Under the pieces are notes generated by a model. The model saw nothing but the letters and a program-made list of their open reading frames with translations, was not told the origin of the DNA and did no database searches. From the IMG/VR virus record IMGVR_UViG_3300021131_000017, positions 1-40,011 of that record: a stretch of DNA of 40,011 nucleotides. One strand, given 5' to 3'. This document shows positions 1 to 6,104 of this stretch, piece after piece. A program made the translations under genes and the position numbers. The stretch comes from a virus. The stretch's first letter is position 1. Each line of letters begins with the position of its first letter.

Positions 1-99
1 CCCCGTTGTCTGTTTACCCAGATTTGCCCTGAATATTTAACTGCGCCTGTATTGGAGAAACAAGTTGAACAACAAACTAACAGCAGAAGAAATTGAAGT
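1..99. repeat. 99-bp terminal direct repeat (left copy)
   Basis: These 99 bases are identical to 39913-40011. The reading frames at the right end continue into this copy: the small lipoprotein gene ending at 40008 has its 3' end duplicated here up to base 96. This is what an assembler writes when it closes a circular or circularly permuted molecule with a k-mer overlap. A genuine short terminal repeat is possible but less likely, because the repeat lies inside coding sequence of the lysis region. Confidence 0.95.
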
Positions 100-562
100 T
101 AGGATATGGGCCATCGTGGTCCTATCCATCACCGCCATTCTGTTCTTTATTGTTATAGCATTGCTTTATAGCGTTACTTTTGTAGTACAACCTATCAAAG
201 CAATGGCTCCGATAGACCAAGCCTATACAAAAATGCTGAACGATATAGTTCTTCTATTGGTGGGCGGTATTGGTGGCATTGTGGGCAAAAGGGTTGTCGG
301 TGGTGTTGCAGGGACTCTAGCAGGGGTTAAACAGGCCACCACGCCCATGATGGGACCAGGGTGCTACCAACCTATGGGTGTACCCCAAATGGGGGTAGGG
401 TATGGGGTAGGGTCCAGCCCTTTTGGTGCTATGCCAACATTCCAGAATCCTAAGTTTGATGAGTCTTGGACTCCTCCTCCACCACCCACCACACCGCCAA
501 GTTTGGAGCACGAAGAAGAGCGTGAGCGTATGGCAGTAGCAAGGGCAGAAGCAGATGTTTAG
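65..562 (+). CDS. Two-helix membrane protein of the lysis region (holin candidate)
   Basis: A 165-aa protein with a TTG start preceded by GGAG at 54-57. Two hydrophobic segments are visible, about residues 13-42 and 60-88, the second glycine-rich. A Met/Gly/Pro-rich tail follows, with a PPPPP run near residue 137 and a charged, Glu-rich C-terminus. It overlaps the upstream lipoprotein gene (end of the circular genome) and the Rz gene (8 bp). Its position just before Rz/Rz1/endolysin and its two membrane segments make it a holin or accessory lysis candidate, but the long soluble tail is unusual for a small holin. The membrane call is seen in the sequence; the holin role is inference. Confidence 0.7.
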   Translation: MNNKLTAEEIEVRIWAIVVLSITAILFFIVIALLYSVTFVVQPIKAMAPIDQAYTKMLNDIVLLLVGGIGGIVGKRVVGGVAGTLAGVKQATTPMMGPGCYQPMGVPQMGVGYGVGSSPFGAMPTFQNPKFDESWTPPPPPTTPPSLEHEEERERMAVARAEADV

Positions 563-1016
563 TTTTTTAAATCCTTGGGTTATCTTAGGCGCAATCTTTA
601 CTTTAATCGGAGTTTATTCTTATGGACATCATTCAGGTTATCAAGAGCGTGTTACTGAAGATCAAATTGAAATTGCAAGACTTAATGACGAAGCTCGCAC
701 CAAAGAACAAGCCCTAAATGAAAAGATAGGCAAAAACCAAATTGCGTTGAGAAAGGCAAAAGATGAACTCAAATCTAAACAGGCTAGTATTAACGCTAGG
801 ATTGATTCTGGCGAGTTGCACCTCCCCTCCAGTTGTGCCATACAAGCCCCCACAGATACCGCCTCTAGCGATGGAGGCCAAGGAAGCCAATCTGACAGAC
901 AGACTATTAAAGCTATTGTCCAACTCACAACAGAAGGAGACAAAGCCATCATCGAGCGAAACGCCTGTATCCAACAATACGAACAAGTAAGGGAAACCAT
1001 CAATGTTAAGCCCTGA
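555..1016 (+). CDS. Rz: Rz-like inner-membrane spanin
   Basis: A 153-aa protein with an N-terminal signal-anchor helix (about residues 5-25) followed by a long charged helical, coiled-coil-like stretch (about 30-85), the layout of Rz-type i-spanins. These sit in the inner membrane and, with Rz1, span the periplasm to fuse the membranes at the end of lysis. A separate lipoprotein gene (763-990) is embedded in the +1 frame of its second half, the classic Rz/Rz1 arrangement. It overlaps the upstream membrane gene by 8 bp and the endolysin gene by 14 bp. Spanins diverge quickly, so the call rests on topology and the nested partner. Confidence 0.85.
   Translation: MFSFLNPWVILGAIFTLIGVYSYGHHSGYQERVTEDQIEIARLNDEARTKEQALNEKIGKNQIALRKAKDELKSKQASINARIDSGELHLPSSCAIQAPTDTASSDGGQGSQSDRQTIKAIVQLTTEGDKAIIERNACIQQYEQVRETINVKP
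763..990 (+). CDS. Rz1: Rz1-like outer-membrane spanin lipoprotein, nested in Rz
   Basis: A 75-aa protein lying entirely inside the Rz gene in another frame. It has a lipoprotein signal peptide with lipobox LASC, predicted lipidated Cys at residue 19, followed by a proline-rich stretch (SPPVVPYKPPQIPP), as in Rz1 proteins. The mature protein would be anchored in the inner leaflet of the outer membrane and contact Rz across the periplasm. The presence of an o-spanin shows that the host has an outer membrane. The tail is Ser/Thr/Asn-rich and longer than in lambda Rz1. Confidence 0.85.
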   Translation: MNSNLNRLVLTLGLILASCTSPPVVPYKPPQIPPLAMEAKEANLTDRLLKLLSNSQQKETKPSSSETPVSNNTNK

Positions 1017-1590
1017 GAAACTACACGCCCTAGGGATTGGAGCCGAATGGTCTGAGCCTTTGACCACAACCTTTGTAAAGTTTGGTATGGTCACTCCTAA
1101 AGAACAAGCAGCCTTTATTGGACAATGTAGCCATGAAAGCAACCACTTCAAGGTCTTGGAAGAAAATCTTAACTACAGAGCCGAGACCCTTCAAAAGTTG
1201 TTCGGTCATAAATTCGGACCAGGTGAAGTCGAGCTTTACGCTAGACAACCCGCTAAGATCGCCAACAGAATTTATGCCAACAGAATGGGAAACCGTGACG
1301 AAGCATCAGGAGATGGTTACAGATTTCGAGGTAGGGGCGTTGTACAACTTACGGGGCATGATAACTACTGGCATTGTGGTCAAGCATTGGGTCAGGATTT
1401 TGTGATGAATCCAGACTTGGTGGCAAGCCCCATGTACGCTGCACTGTCAGCAGGATGGTTCTGGAAGACGCATGGATGCGGTGCTCTTGTAGATAATCCG
1501 CAACAGTTATGTAAAAGGATCAATGGTGGCTTAATTGGCCTTGATGATAGAATTAAGCAGACAGAACGTGCAGTTGCTGTCCTTTCGTGA
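1003..1590 (+). CDS. Endolysin, glycoside hydrolase family 19 (chitinase-like muramidase)
   Basis: A 195-aa peptidoglycan hydrolase of the GH19 fold. Residues 41-54 (QCSHESNHFKVLEE) contain the catalytic-type HES with Glu45. The GRGVVQLTGHDNY block near residues 109-121 is the conserved GH19 substrate-cleft motif, and the Trp-rich GWFW segment and a C-terminal helix complete the single domain. No signal peptide or cell-wall-binding domain is visible, so release probably needs the holin. It overlaps the Rz gene by 14 bp and is the last gene of the late unit; a strong terminator follows 19 bp downstream. Confidence 0.92.
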   Translation: MLSPEKLHALGIGAEWSEPLTTTFVKFGMVTPKEQAAFIGQCSHESNHFKVLEENLNYRAETLQKLFGHKFGPGEVELYARQPAKIANRIYANRMGNRDEASGDGYRFRGRGVVQLTGHDNYWHCGQALGQDFVMNPDLVASPMYAALSAGWFWKTHGCGALVDNPQQLCKRINGGLIGLDDRIKQTERAVAVLS

Positions 1591-1609
1591 TTCCTTGCAA
1601 AGAGGGTTT

Positions 1610-1642
1610 GGGGAGTAGGTTAAAACCTCTCCCCTTTTTTTT
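1610..1642 (+). terminator. Rho-independent terminator after the lysis cassette
   Basis: GGGGAG-T-AGGT / TAAA / ACCT-CTCCCC forms a 10-bp stem with a one-base bulge at 1610-1634 and is followed at once by eight T residues. It ends the late rightward unit. Confidence 0.92.
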
Positions 1643-1667
1643 CGTAAATGTGTCACATATGTTTACG
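1643..1667. promoter_or_regulatory. 25-bp imperfect inverted repeat, operator candidate
   Basis: CGTAAA (1643-1648) and TTTACG (1662-1667) are perfect inverted arms around TGTGTCACATATG, which itself contains TGTG-T-CACA. It sits between the lysis terminator and the acetyltransferase gene, where an operator or promoter for the 1679-3042 pair would be expected. No clear -35/-10 pair was found. Confidence 0.35.
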
Positions 1668-1678
1668 ACAATAACTTC

Positions 1679-2098
1679 ATGCAAATCAAGCAAATAGACA
1701 CATCTGTTAGTGGGAATGCTGAACTTCTGATTCGTTTACAGAAAGAGTGTTTGCCCTATGACAAAGTTTATGATGTTTCTTATGGCACTTGGTGGGTTGC
1801 TTATCAAGATTACCGTGCTATTGCTTTTGCAGGTCTTGTTCCTTCTAGTCGGTGGCTTGACACTGGTTACTTATGTCGTTCTGGGGTTATTGCTAAAGCC
1901 AGGGGACGGGGCGTTCAGAAGAGACTTATTAGAGTCCGTCAGACTTACGCTAAGAAGATGGGTTGGGCGTGGTTAATCACCGACACTTATCACAATCCAC
2001 CTTCATCTAATTCTTTAATTTCCTGCGGTTTTCGATTGTTTGAACCTAGTGCGCCTTGGGGAGCACGGGGGACTCTTTATTGGAGAAAGAAGCTATGA
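1679..2098 (+). CDS. GNAT-family N-acetyltransferase
   Basis: A 139-aa protein with the GNAT core. The acetyl-CoA-binding motif A is SGVIAKARGRGVQKRLI (about residues 69-85), with the R-x-x-G-x-G signature as ARGRGVQ. It is followed by the helix and the strand ending in SCGFRLFE, the usual motif B region. Acetyl-CoA-dependent acetylation of an amine is expected, but the substrate is unknown. No Shine-Dalgarno is obvious before the ATG. It overlaps the downstream phosphoesterase start by ATGA, so the two are translationally coupled. Small GNAT proteins are frequent in phages; another, more diverged, is at 13286. Confidence 0.8.
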   Translation: MQIKQIDTSVSGNAELLIRLQKECLPYDKVYDVSYGTWWVAYQDYRAIAFAGLVPSSRWLDTGYLCRSGVIAKARGRGVQKRLIRVRQTYAKKMGWAWLITDTYHNPPSSNSLISCGFRLFEPSAPWGARGTLYWRKKL

Positions 2099-3042
2099 TT
2101 CCTGACGAAGAATACATCATGTTATTGAATATGTATAAGAGTCCCTCCATTATGGCCAAGGAACTCAATATCGACATGAGAAGCATCTATAAACGCAGAA
2201 ACAAATTAGAAGAAAAATATAAGATAAAGATAGATTTTGATATCCATGTTAGACCCGACACTCCTGAGAAACCTAAAAGATATGATTTAGGTATTAGAAA
2301 TGGATCGGTTATTGTTTTTAGTGATGCTCACTTTTGGCCTGGCATCAGAACCACTGCTTATAACGGATTGATATGGGCAATACAAAACATCGATGATCTA
2401 AAGGCAGTTATCAATAATGGTGACGCATTTGATGGAGCAAGCATAAGTAGGTTTCCCAGGATTGGATGGGACAAAACTCCATCATTGATTCAGGAATTGA
2501 AAGCTTGTGAGCTTGCTCTTGCTGAAATAGAAGATGAAGCAAAACACGTCAATCACAACATCAGTCTCATATGGCCACTAGGAAACCATGATGCGAGGTT
2601 TGAGACCCGTTTGGCAGCCAATGCACCTCAATATGAGCACATCAAAGGATTCAGCCTAGCAGACCATTTTCCTGCATGGGTTCCTTGTTGGAGTGTGTGG
2701 TTGAATGAAAATGTCATTGTGAAACACCGCTGGAAGGGTGGTATCCACGCTACACACAACAATACTGTTAACTCAGGGGTATCGATGGTAACTGGTCATT
2801 TACATAGTCTGAAGGTTACCCCATTCGATGATTATAAAGGTACAAGGTTTGGTATCGATACTGGAACCCTAGCAGAGCCTAGTGGACCTCAGTTTGAGAA
2901 CTATCTTGAGCACTCCCCTACCAACTGGCGTTCAGGGTTTGTAGTGCTGACATTCAAGGATGGTGAGATGTTGTGGCCAGAAGTTGTCAGAGTATTTGAT
3001 AAAGACAAGATCGACTTCAGAGGCGAGGTCATCAAGGTGTGA
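2095..3042 (+). CDS. Calcineurin-like metallophosphoesterase with N-terminal helix-turn-helix
   Basis: The ATG at 2095 is chosen because of GGAG at 2082-2085 and the ATGA overlap; this gives 315 aa. All metallophosphoesterase motifs are present: D77-A-H79, G109-D110-x-x-D113, G163-N-H-D166, His211, and G234-H-L-H237, which bind two metal ions. Residues 1-45 resemble a small HTH (SPSIMAKELNIDMRSIYKRRNKLEEKY is about residues 16-42), suggesting DNA or RNA binding. The family includes nucleases and phosphodiesterases; phage versions are often called DNA repair exonucleases. The actual substrate is not determined by the sequence. It is the last gene before the hairpin at 3078-3102. Confidence 0.85.
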   Translation: MIPDEEYIMLLNMYKSPSIMAKELNIDMRSIYKRRNKLEEKYKIKIDFDIHVRPDTPEKPKRYDLGIRNGSVIVFSDAHFWPGIRTTAYNGLIWAIQNIDDLKAVINNGDAFDGASISRFPRIGWDKTPSLIQELKACELALAEIEDEAKHVNHNISLIWPLGNHDARFETRLAANAPQYEHIKGFSLADHFPAWVPCWSVWLNENVIVKHRWKGGIHATHNNTVNSGVSMVTGHLHSLKVTPFDDYKGTRFGIDTGTLAEPSGPQFENYLEHSPTNWRSGFVVLTFKDGEMLWPEVVRVFDKDKIDFRGEVIKV

Positions 3043-3077
3043 TCGGATGGATACACTTTGTGTAACCTTTCGGGTAT

Positions 3078-3102
3078 AAAAAAAGGGACTTAATGTCCCT
3101 TT
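3078..3102 (-). terminator. Hairpin terminator between convergent units
   Basis: AAAGGGAC / TTAAT / GTCCCTTT is an 8-bp perfect stem. On the minus strand it is followed by seven T residues (A7 at 3078-3084 on the plus strand), a good intrinsic terminator for the leftward early operon. On the plus strand only the stem-encoded TTT is present, so termination of the rightward unit would be weaker. Confidence 0.85.
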
Positions 3103-3120
3103 CTATGAAGCGGTAAGAGC

Positions 3121-3261
3121 TTATTCAGCGTCTTCTTCTTCATCATCTTCTACTTCCAAAGCAAGAAGTACTGCTTCAGAAACTTTTTCCAATGTTTCAA
3201 TATCACCAGTTTCAATGGTGATTGTTGTGTCCCAGTTTTCGATTGTGAATGTGTAAGTCAT
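3121..3261 (-). CDS. Small acidic protein, unknown function
   Basis: A 46-aa ORF read leftward from ATG at 3261 with AAGGAG six bases upstream. It begins MTYTFTIENWDTTITIETGD and ends in a strongly acidic tail (EVEDDEEEDAE). The N-terminal half looks like beta-strands, and the tail could mimic nucleic acid. It is the last gene of the leftward early operon, 20 bp before the terminator. The ideal ribosome-binding site and operon position support it as real. No family recognised. Confidence 0.7.
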   Translation of the reverse strand: MTYTFTIENWDTTITIETGDIETLEKVSEAVLLALEVEDDEEEDAE

Positions 3262-3283
3262 AGTGGCTCCTTGGTTAAAAACT

Positions 3284-3616
3284 TCATTGTGGCTCAGAAT
3301 TATGACAACAAGCTTTCATGACCCGTTGTAATTTTCCCGATTTACCAGGTCTTTTTTCCCCAGTATCGCAAACTAATTTCTTAGTCATTAATGCTTTATA
3401 CCTAGCAGTCACGCTTGGGTAGGGGAAGGAGTGCAGCTCGGCCATGACATCATCAGATATACATCCTTCAGGATGGCTTCTAATGACCTCATAGACGATT
3501 TTTTCCATGCTCTTGGTATCTACGGCATGGGCAGATGCTACAGAGGTTTCTACGGCCTCTTTGCGGTGCAGAAACTTTGGTAGGGTTCCGAATAAATCAA
3601 ACATGATTAGATTCAT
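3284..3616 (-). CDS. Winged-helix DNA-binding protein
   Basis: A 110-aa protein. Residues 37-105 look like a winged helix: MEKIVYEVIRSHPEG, CISDDVMAEL, a recognition-helix-like SVTARYKALMTKKLV, then a basic wing (DTGEKRPGKSGKLQRV). Similar 'SVT-R-LM-KKG' proteins are common in phage early regions as small regulators. Its start overlaps the HNH gene stop by ATGA, so it is translationally coupled. Met5 is an alternative start. Role as regulator is inferred from the fold only. Confidence 0.65.
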   Translation of the reverse strand: MNLIMFDLFGTLPKFLHRKEAVETSVASAHAVDTKSMEKIVYEVIRSHPEGCISDDVMAELHSFPYPSVTARYKALMTKKLVCDTGEKRPGKSGKLQRVMKACCHNSEPQ

Positions 3617-4086
3617 TCATAAATTGCTTTGTTAAATTTGTGCCAATTCTTATGGCATGGCTCACACAACCATCGTACTTCAAGTGGTTTTGTATAGTCA
3701 TCGTGGTGTCCTTGTATTCGTTTATCTGAATTGCATTGAGAACAGTTTTTTTGAGGTATCAATTTCCCATCTCTTATCGCATTTCCCGTTATTACACGGG
3801 CTGCATATTTCATTGGAAATTTCTTATGGTAATTTTGAATTCCTCTTTTTTTTGCTTCTTTACCAGCTTCTGTTTGAATATATTCTCTTCTAGCTTGAAC
3901 TCTATGAGGGAGCATCGCTCTTTTTTTGTCATACTCTCTGATCTTGTCCAAATTAGATTCACGATGTTTATGAACTCTAGTTTTTACGCATTCAATACAT
4001 TTGTTTAAATGTCCATCTGCCATTGCACTATGTTTATAAAAATCGTGAAGTTCTTTTTCTTTGTTACATTCTCGGCATACCTTCAT
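3613..4086 (-). CDS. HNH endonuclease with two zinc-finger-like Cys clusters
   Basis: A 157-aa protein with a perfect AAGGAGG five bases before the ATG. The N-terminus has CRECNKEK and CIECVK, a zinc-ribbon-like pair. The C-terminal half has CSQCNSDKRIQGHHDDYTKP (about 120-139) and WLCEPCHKNWHK (about 144-155), the HNH/beta-beta-alpha-metal signature with two CxxC pairs. The middle is very basic. Free-standing phage HNH proteins are homing nucleases or packaging nucleases; nothing here pairs it with the terminase. It has its own promoter-like -10 and inverted repeats upstream (4100-4133), so it may be a separately expressed insertion in the operon. Confidence 0.8.
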   Translation of the reverse strand: MKVCRECNKEKELHDFYKHSAMADGHLNKCIECVKTRVHKHRESNLDKIREYDKKRAMLPHRVQARREYIQTEAGKEAKKRGIQNYHKKFPMKYAARVITGNAIRDGKLIPQKNCSQCNSDKRIQGHHDDYTKPLEVRWLCEPCHKNWHKFNKAIYE

Positions 4087-4099
4087 AAAACCTCCTTAA

Positions 4100-4133
4100 A
4101 ATGGTACGCCAATTATATACCATTCTAGAATGG
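4100..4133 (-). promoter_or_regulatory. Inverted repeat, palindrome and TATAAT upstream of the HNH gene
   Basis: AATGGTA (4100-4106) and TACCATT (4118-4124) form a 7-bp inverted repeat with an 11-base loop. CCATTCTAGAATGG (4120-4133) is a perfect 14-bp palindrome overlapping the 3' end of the SSB-like gene. On the minus strand the loop contains TATAAT (4112-4117), a consensus -10, but no good -35. On the minus strand the hairpin is followed by TTTT then the SD, so a weak terminator/attenuator is also possible. Confidence 0.4.
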
Positions 4134-4397
4134 GATATCTGAGGAATCGTCTACTGGGGTGTTTCTGCGGGTAGGCTCATTGACCTGGCGGTCTTTGGGG
4201 TTGACCGACAATGACATGAACTTGGTTCCTTGTTTGCTGGTCTTGAGCCAGGCATTGATCCAGAACTCCTCCCCGTTGACATTGATCTGACCCTTGTAGT
4301 CAGGATGAGTCTCTGCTTCTTTCTTGTCGTTTTTGAACAACGAACCTCGGTTGGTGTTATCAAATTCTTTTGTGGGTTGTCTAGAGTAGGTTGCCAT
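4125..4397 (-). CDS. SSB-like single-stranded-DNA-binding protein
   Basis: A 90-aa protein with a compact beta-rich core (FDNTNRGSLFKND, then QINVNGEEFWINAWLKTS and FMSLSVNPKD), resembling small phage DUF736/OB-like proteins. It ends in an acidic tip, DDSSDIPF (residues 83-90). That tip closely matches the C-terminal DDIPF peptide by which bacterial SSB recruits RecQ, Exo I, PriA and others. It directly follows the ERF annealase gene with no gap and has AAGGAAA as RBS. ssDNA binding is inferred from the tail and the ERF neighbour, as the core match is weak. Confidence 0.65.
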   Translation of the reverse strand: MATYSRQPTKEFDNTNRGSLFKNDKKEAETHPDYKGQINVNGEEFWINAWLKTSKQGTKFMSLSVNPKDRQVNEPTRRNTPVDDSSDIPF

Positions 4398-5012
4398 TTA
4401 ATTTCCTTTAAGTGATTCGCCATGTTTCTTGAGAGCTGACCTAACTTTTGAGTCCAATAAACTCCAGAGGTAAGTCTTCTCCTCTGCATCGGTCACCCCG
4501 ATGTATTCTTCATATGCCCCTATAAGGTCATCAGAGGCCATGTGAGCAATAATTTCCATAGCGACATCTCTAAGTACCGTCATCTGCTTTTCGGTCACTA
4601 CGGACCCGTCTGTGGGTTTGTGCTTGGGTGCATCTTTGCCTGTGGTCATGTCTAAGGCATCATGCTCGACAATTTCAAGCGCACTTACCCACAAGTACCT
4701 CCGAATATAGGTTTCGACTGCACCCAGATTTTGGACGGAATGACAACCCTTGAGTGCTGCTTCCGACATGGGTGAGGTTATAGTGATCTGTTCTTCAGGA
4801 TTGTCTTCATTGATGATCCTAAGTTCAGCAATTTCTTGTCCATAAGATACGATTCCTATTAAACCGTGGCTAGCAAATATTTTGATGGCGGGAACAATGA
4901 AGTCACCCAGTTCAAAGTATGTGTAACCAGCAAATTTATTAAGCCCAGTTTTCTTAATCTCTGAACTATGGAAGTCTTGCCTGGCAAGGTTAAGTCTTTT
5001 ATAAACATTCAT
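4398..5012 (-). CDS. erf: ERF-family single-strand annealing protein
   Basis: A 204-aa protein. It has the ERF-family core: KKTGLNKFAGYTYFELGDF (about residues 20-38), SPMSEAALKGCHSVQNLGAV (about 80-99), then TYIRRYLWVSALEIVEHDALD, matching the TY-RRY signature of the Pfam ERF group. Such proteins form rings, anneal homologous ssDNA, and recombine or circularise phage DNA. The C-terminal part (from about 135) is helical and variable. Start ATG at 5012 overlaps the upstream stop by ATGA, with GGAG seven bases before. The SSB-like gene follows directly, a usual annealase partner. Confidence 0.85.
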   Translation of the reverse strand: MNVYKRLNLARQDFHSSEIKKTGLNKFAGYTYFELGDFIVPAIKIFASHGLIGIVSYGQEIAELRIINEDNPEEQITITSPMSEAALKGCHSVQNLGAVETYIRRYLWVSALEIVEHDALDMTTGKDAPKHKPTDGSVVTEKQMTVLRDVAMEIIAHMASDDLIGAYEEYIGVTDAEEKTYLWSLLDSKVRSALKKHGESLKGN

Positions 5013-5221
5013 GCTGCTACTCCAAATGCTATTCTGTATTCTTCTTCAATGATGTTGGCTTGTGTGGCCTCATCAAACTGCTTGAATGCAATGAAGTGGT
5101 CACTTCCACAACATCTGACATTGACAGTCTTGATCCTGATGCAGTACCCACAATAGAGATCATTTGCTGACTCTCTTTTGTATTGACTTGCAAAGTCTGT
5201 AAACATTCCCTTTACTTTCAT
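5009..5221 (-). CDS. Small cysteine-containing protein, unknown
   Basis: The start at 5221 is preferred (GGGGG just upstream), giving 70 aa. It contains CGYC near residue 24 and a CC pair near 37, a possible zinc-ribbon-like site, followed by a helical C-terminal half (ATQANIIEEEYRIAF). It precedes and overlaps the ERF gene. A longer reading from 5257 would add a hydrophobic leader and overlap the tiny membrane-peptide gene; this is judged less likely. No family recognised. Confidence 0.6.
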   Translation of the reverse strand: MKVKGMFTDFASQYKRESANDLYCGYCIRIKTVNVRCCGSDHFIAFKQFDEATQANIIEEEYRIAFGVAA

Positions 5222-5222
5222 A

Positions 5223-5297
5223 TTACCCCCATATAACAAAAACAATAATAGTAACAATTAAAACGATGATCCAAAAGTCTGCTTTAGATTTCATCAT
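5223..5297 (-). CDS. 24-aa single-span membrane peptide
   Basis: ATG ATG at 5297 opens a 24-aa ORF: a short charged start (MMKSKAD) and then one continuous hydrophobic helix (FWIIVLIVTIIVFVIWG) to the stop. It overlaps the end of the upstream 78-aa gene by 14 bp and stops two bases before the next ATG, so it fills what would otherwise be a gap in the operon. The clean membrane pattern and tight spacing support it. Function unknown. Confidence 0.55.
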   Translation of the reverse strand: MMKSKADFWIIVLIVTIIVFVIWG

Positions 5298-5520
5298 TGA
5301 TCACCCACATCAAGCGGATAGAACCTTGTTGAACGCCATCAGAAATCAAAATGTAAGTGTCTTTATACAAGTCCTTACAGTTTGGTTCATCGTCCCAAGT
5401 ATAGTCCAGATTCTCAATGCAATTAAGAACTGCTTCCATCATGGTATCGCCTTCACCCCAACCCACCGTCATGGCTTTGGAGTAAAGCGGTTCATATTTA
5501 GCTACGGTCTGAAACTTCAA
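5284..5520 (-). CDS. Hypothetical protein, 78 aa
   Basis: Begins at TTG 5520 with a strong AAGGAG seven bases upstream. It is a soluble acidic protein with several Trp residues (VGWGEGDTMMEAVLNCIENLDYTWDDEPNC), predicted mixed alpha/beta. It overlaps the upstream 61-aa gene by 23 bp. No family recognised. Confidence 0.65.
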   Translation of the reverse strand: MKFQTVAKYEPLYSKAMTVGWGEGDTMMEAVLNCIENLDYTWDDEPNCKDLYKDTYILISDGVQQGSIRLMWVINDEI

Positions 5521-5683
5521 TTGAAATCTCCTTGTTGATGTGTTTCTCTAATTCAATTGTCAGAATGGCCATTGCTTTACCAGACATGAGCTGAAGCTTT
5601 TGGACTTCTTCTGGTTTATAAGCATTAGCAAAAGACAATGCACGAAGTTGTTGTTCAATCAAAATCAAGTCAGATAATTTCAT
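5498..5683 (-). CDS. Hypothetical helical protein, 61 aa
   Basis: An almost wholly helical protein (MKLSDLILIEQQLRALSFAN, then PEEVQKLQLMSGKAMAILTIELEKHI). AAAGGA lies eight bases upstream. It overlaps its neighbours on both sides, as is typical of a tightly packed early operon. Unknown function. Confidence 0.65.
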   Translation of the reverse strand: MKLSDLILIEQQLRALSFANAYKPEEVQKLQLMSGKAMAILTIELEKHINKEISIEVSDRS

Positions 5684-5807
5684 TTTTTTTCCTTTGTAAT
5701 TCCAATATCAATTTGGCAAACAATTCCATCTCTTCATAAAACTGGCAAACAAACTCTTGATTTAATCCAGTAGTTTCTAAACAATCAATAATTTCATCTG
5801 TTGTCAT
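5670..5807 (-). CDS. Hypothetical protein, 45 aa
   Basis: A short leftward ORF from ATG 5807 with AGGGG six bases upstream. It encodes a helical acidic peptide (MTTDEIIDCLETTGLNQEF and so on) ending in a basic RKKNEII. It lies between the 58-aa and 61-aa genes and overlaps the latter by 14 bp. Unknown function. Confidence 0.6.
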   Translation of the reverse strand: MTTDEIIDCLETTGLNQEFVCQFYEEMELFAKLILELQRKKNEII

Positions 5808-5808
5808 A

Positions 5809-5985
5809 TCAACCCCTATCAAATAACATTTGGCTTAAATCTAAGTCGTAAGCAAGTTGCTCTAAGACTTCATCCTCAATCTCAGTACCATCAACATAGT
5901 TGCCTGATTCAATGTAAGTGTCTGATGTATCTCTCCAACTTCCACCTACTAAGACTAACGATCTGTAATCAATTTCTTTTTCCAT
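5809..5985 (-). CDS. Hypothetical acidic protein, first gene of the leftward early operon
   Basis: A 58-aa ORF from ATG 5985 with AAGGAGAT five bases upstream. It begins MEKEIDYRSLVLVGGSW and has an acidic helical second half (DGTEIEDEVLEQLAYDLDL). It is the first gene downstream of the leftward promoter at 6012-6041. First early genes of this kind often modify host functions, but no family is recognised here. Confidence 0.65.
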   Translation of the reverse strand: MEKEIDYRSLVLVGGSWRDTSDTYIESGNYVDGTEIEDEVLEQLAYDLDLSQMLFDRG

Positions 5986-6011
5986 CGTGATCTCCTTGTT
6001 AAGATGCCTTT

Positions 6012-6041
6012 ACTATACCTCAGTTCAATAAACCTATGCAA
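6012..6041 (-). promoter_or_regulatory. Leftward early promoter (PL-like)
   Basis: Read on the minus strand, TTGCAT (6041-6036), an 18-base spacer, and TATAGT (6017-6012) resemble a sigma-70 promoter. Transcription would start near 6005 and run into the 58-aa gene at 5985. It faces away from the regulator promoter at 6069-6097. Confidence 0.55.
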
Positions 6042-6065
6042 CCATTAACCCTATGGTCTACTATG
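6034..6065. promoter_or_regulatory. Operator-like repeats between divergent promoters
   Basis: CTATG occurs at 6034-6038, 6051-6055 and 6061-6065. CCATTAACCCTATGG (6042-6056) is an imperfect palindrome with CCAT/ATGG ends. These elements lie between and over the two divergent promoters, where the Cro-like protein would be expected to bind. Binding is inference. Confidence 0.4.
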
Positions 6066-6068
6066 TTA

Positions 6069-6097
6069 TTTACATTTATTAGAGTTTTGTGTATTAT
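6069..6097 (+). promoter_or_regulatory. Rightward early promoter giving a leaderless regulator mRNA
   Basis: TTTACA (6069-6074), exactly 17 bases, then TATTAT (6092-6097): a near-consensus sigma-70 promoter. The expected start point, 7-8 bases after the -10, falls on 6104-6105, the A of the regulator ATG. No Shine-Dalgarno precedes that ATG. Confidence 0.65.
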
Positions 6098-6104
6098 ACG
6101 CAAC

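Noticed and set aside
662-1151. Minus-strand ORFs opposite Rz and Rz1
   Set aside because: Shadows of two plus-strand genes that share this DNA; no RBS and no plausible transcript.
3657-4008. Plus-strand Phe-rich ORFs opposite the HNH gene
   Set aside because: Aromatic/hydrophobic composition comes from the Lys-rich reverse strand; the HNH frame has clear metal-binding motifs.
4398-5012. RecT/Redβ instead of ERF
   Set aside because: The QNLGAV...TYIRRYL motif and the length match ERF; RecT-type signature blocks are absent.
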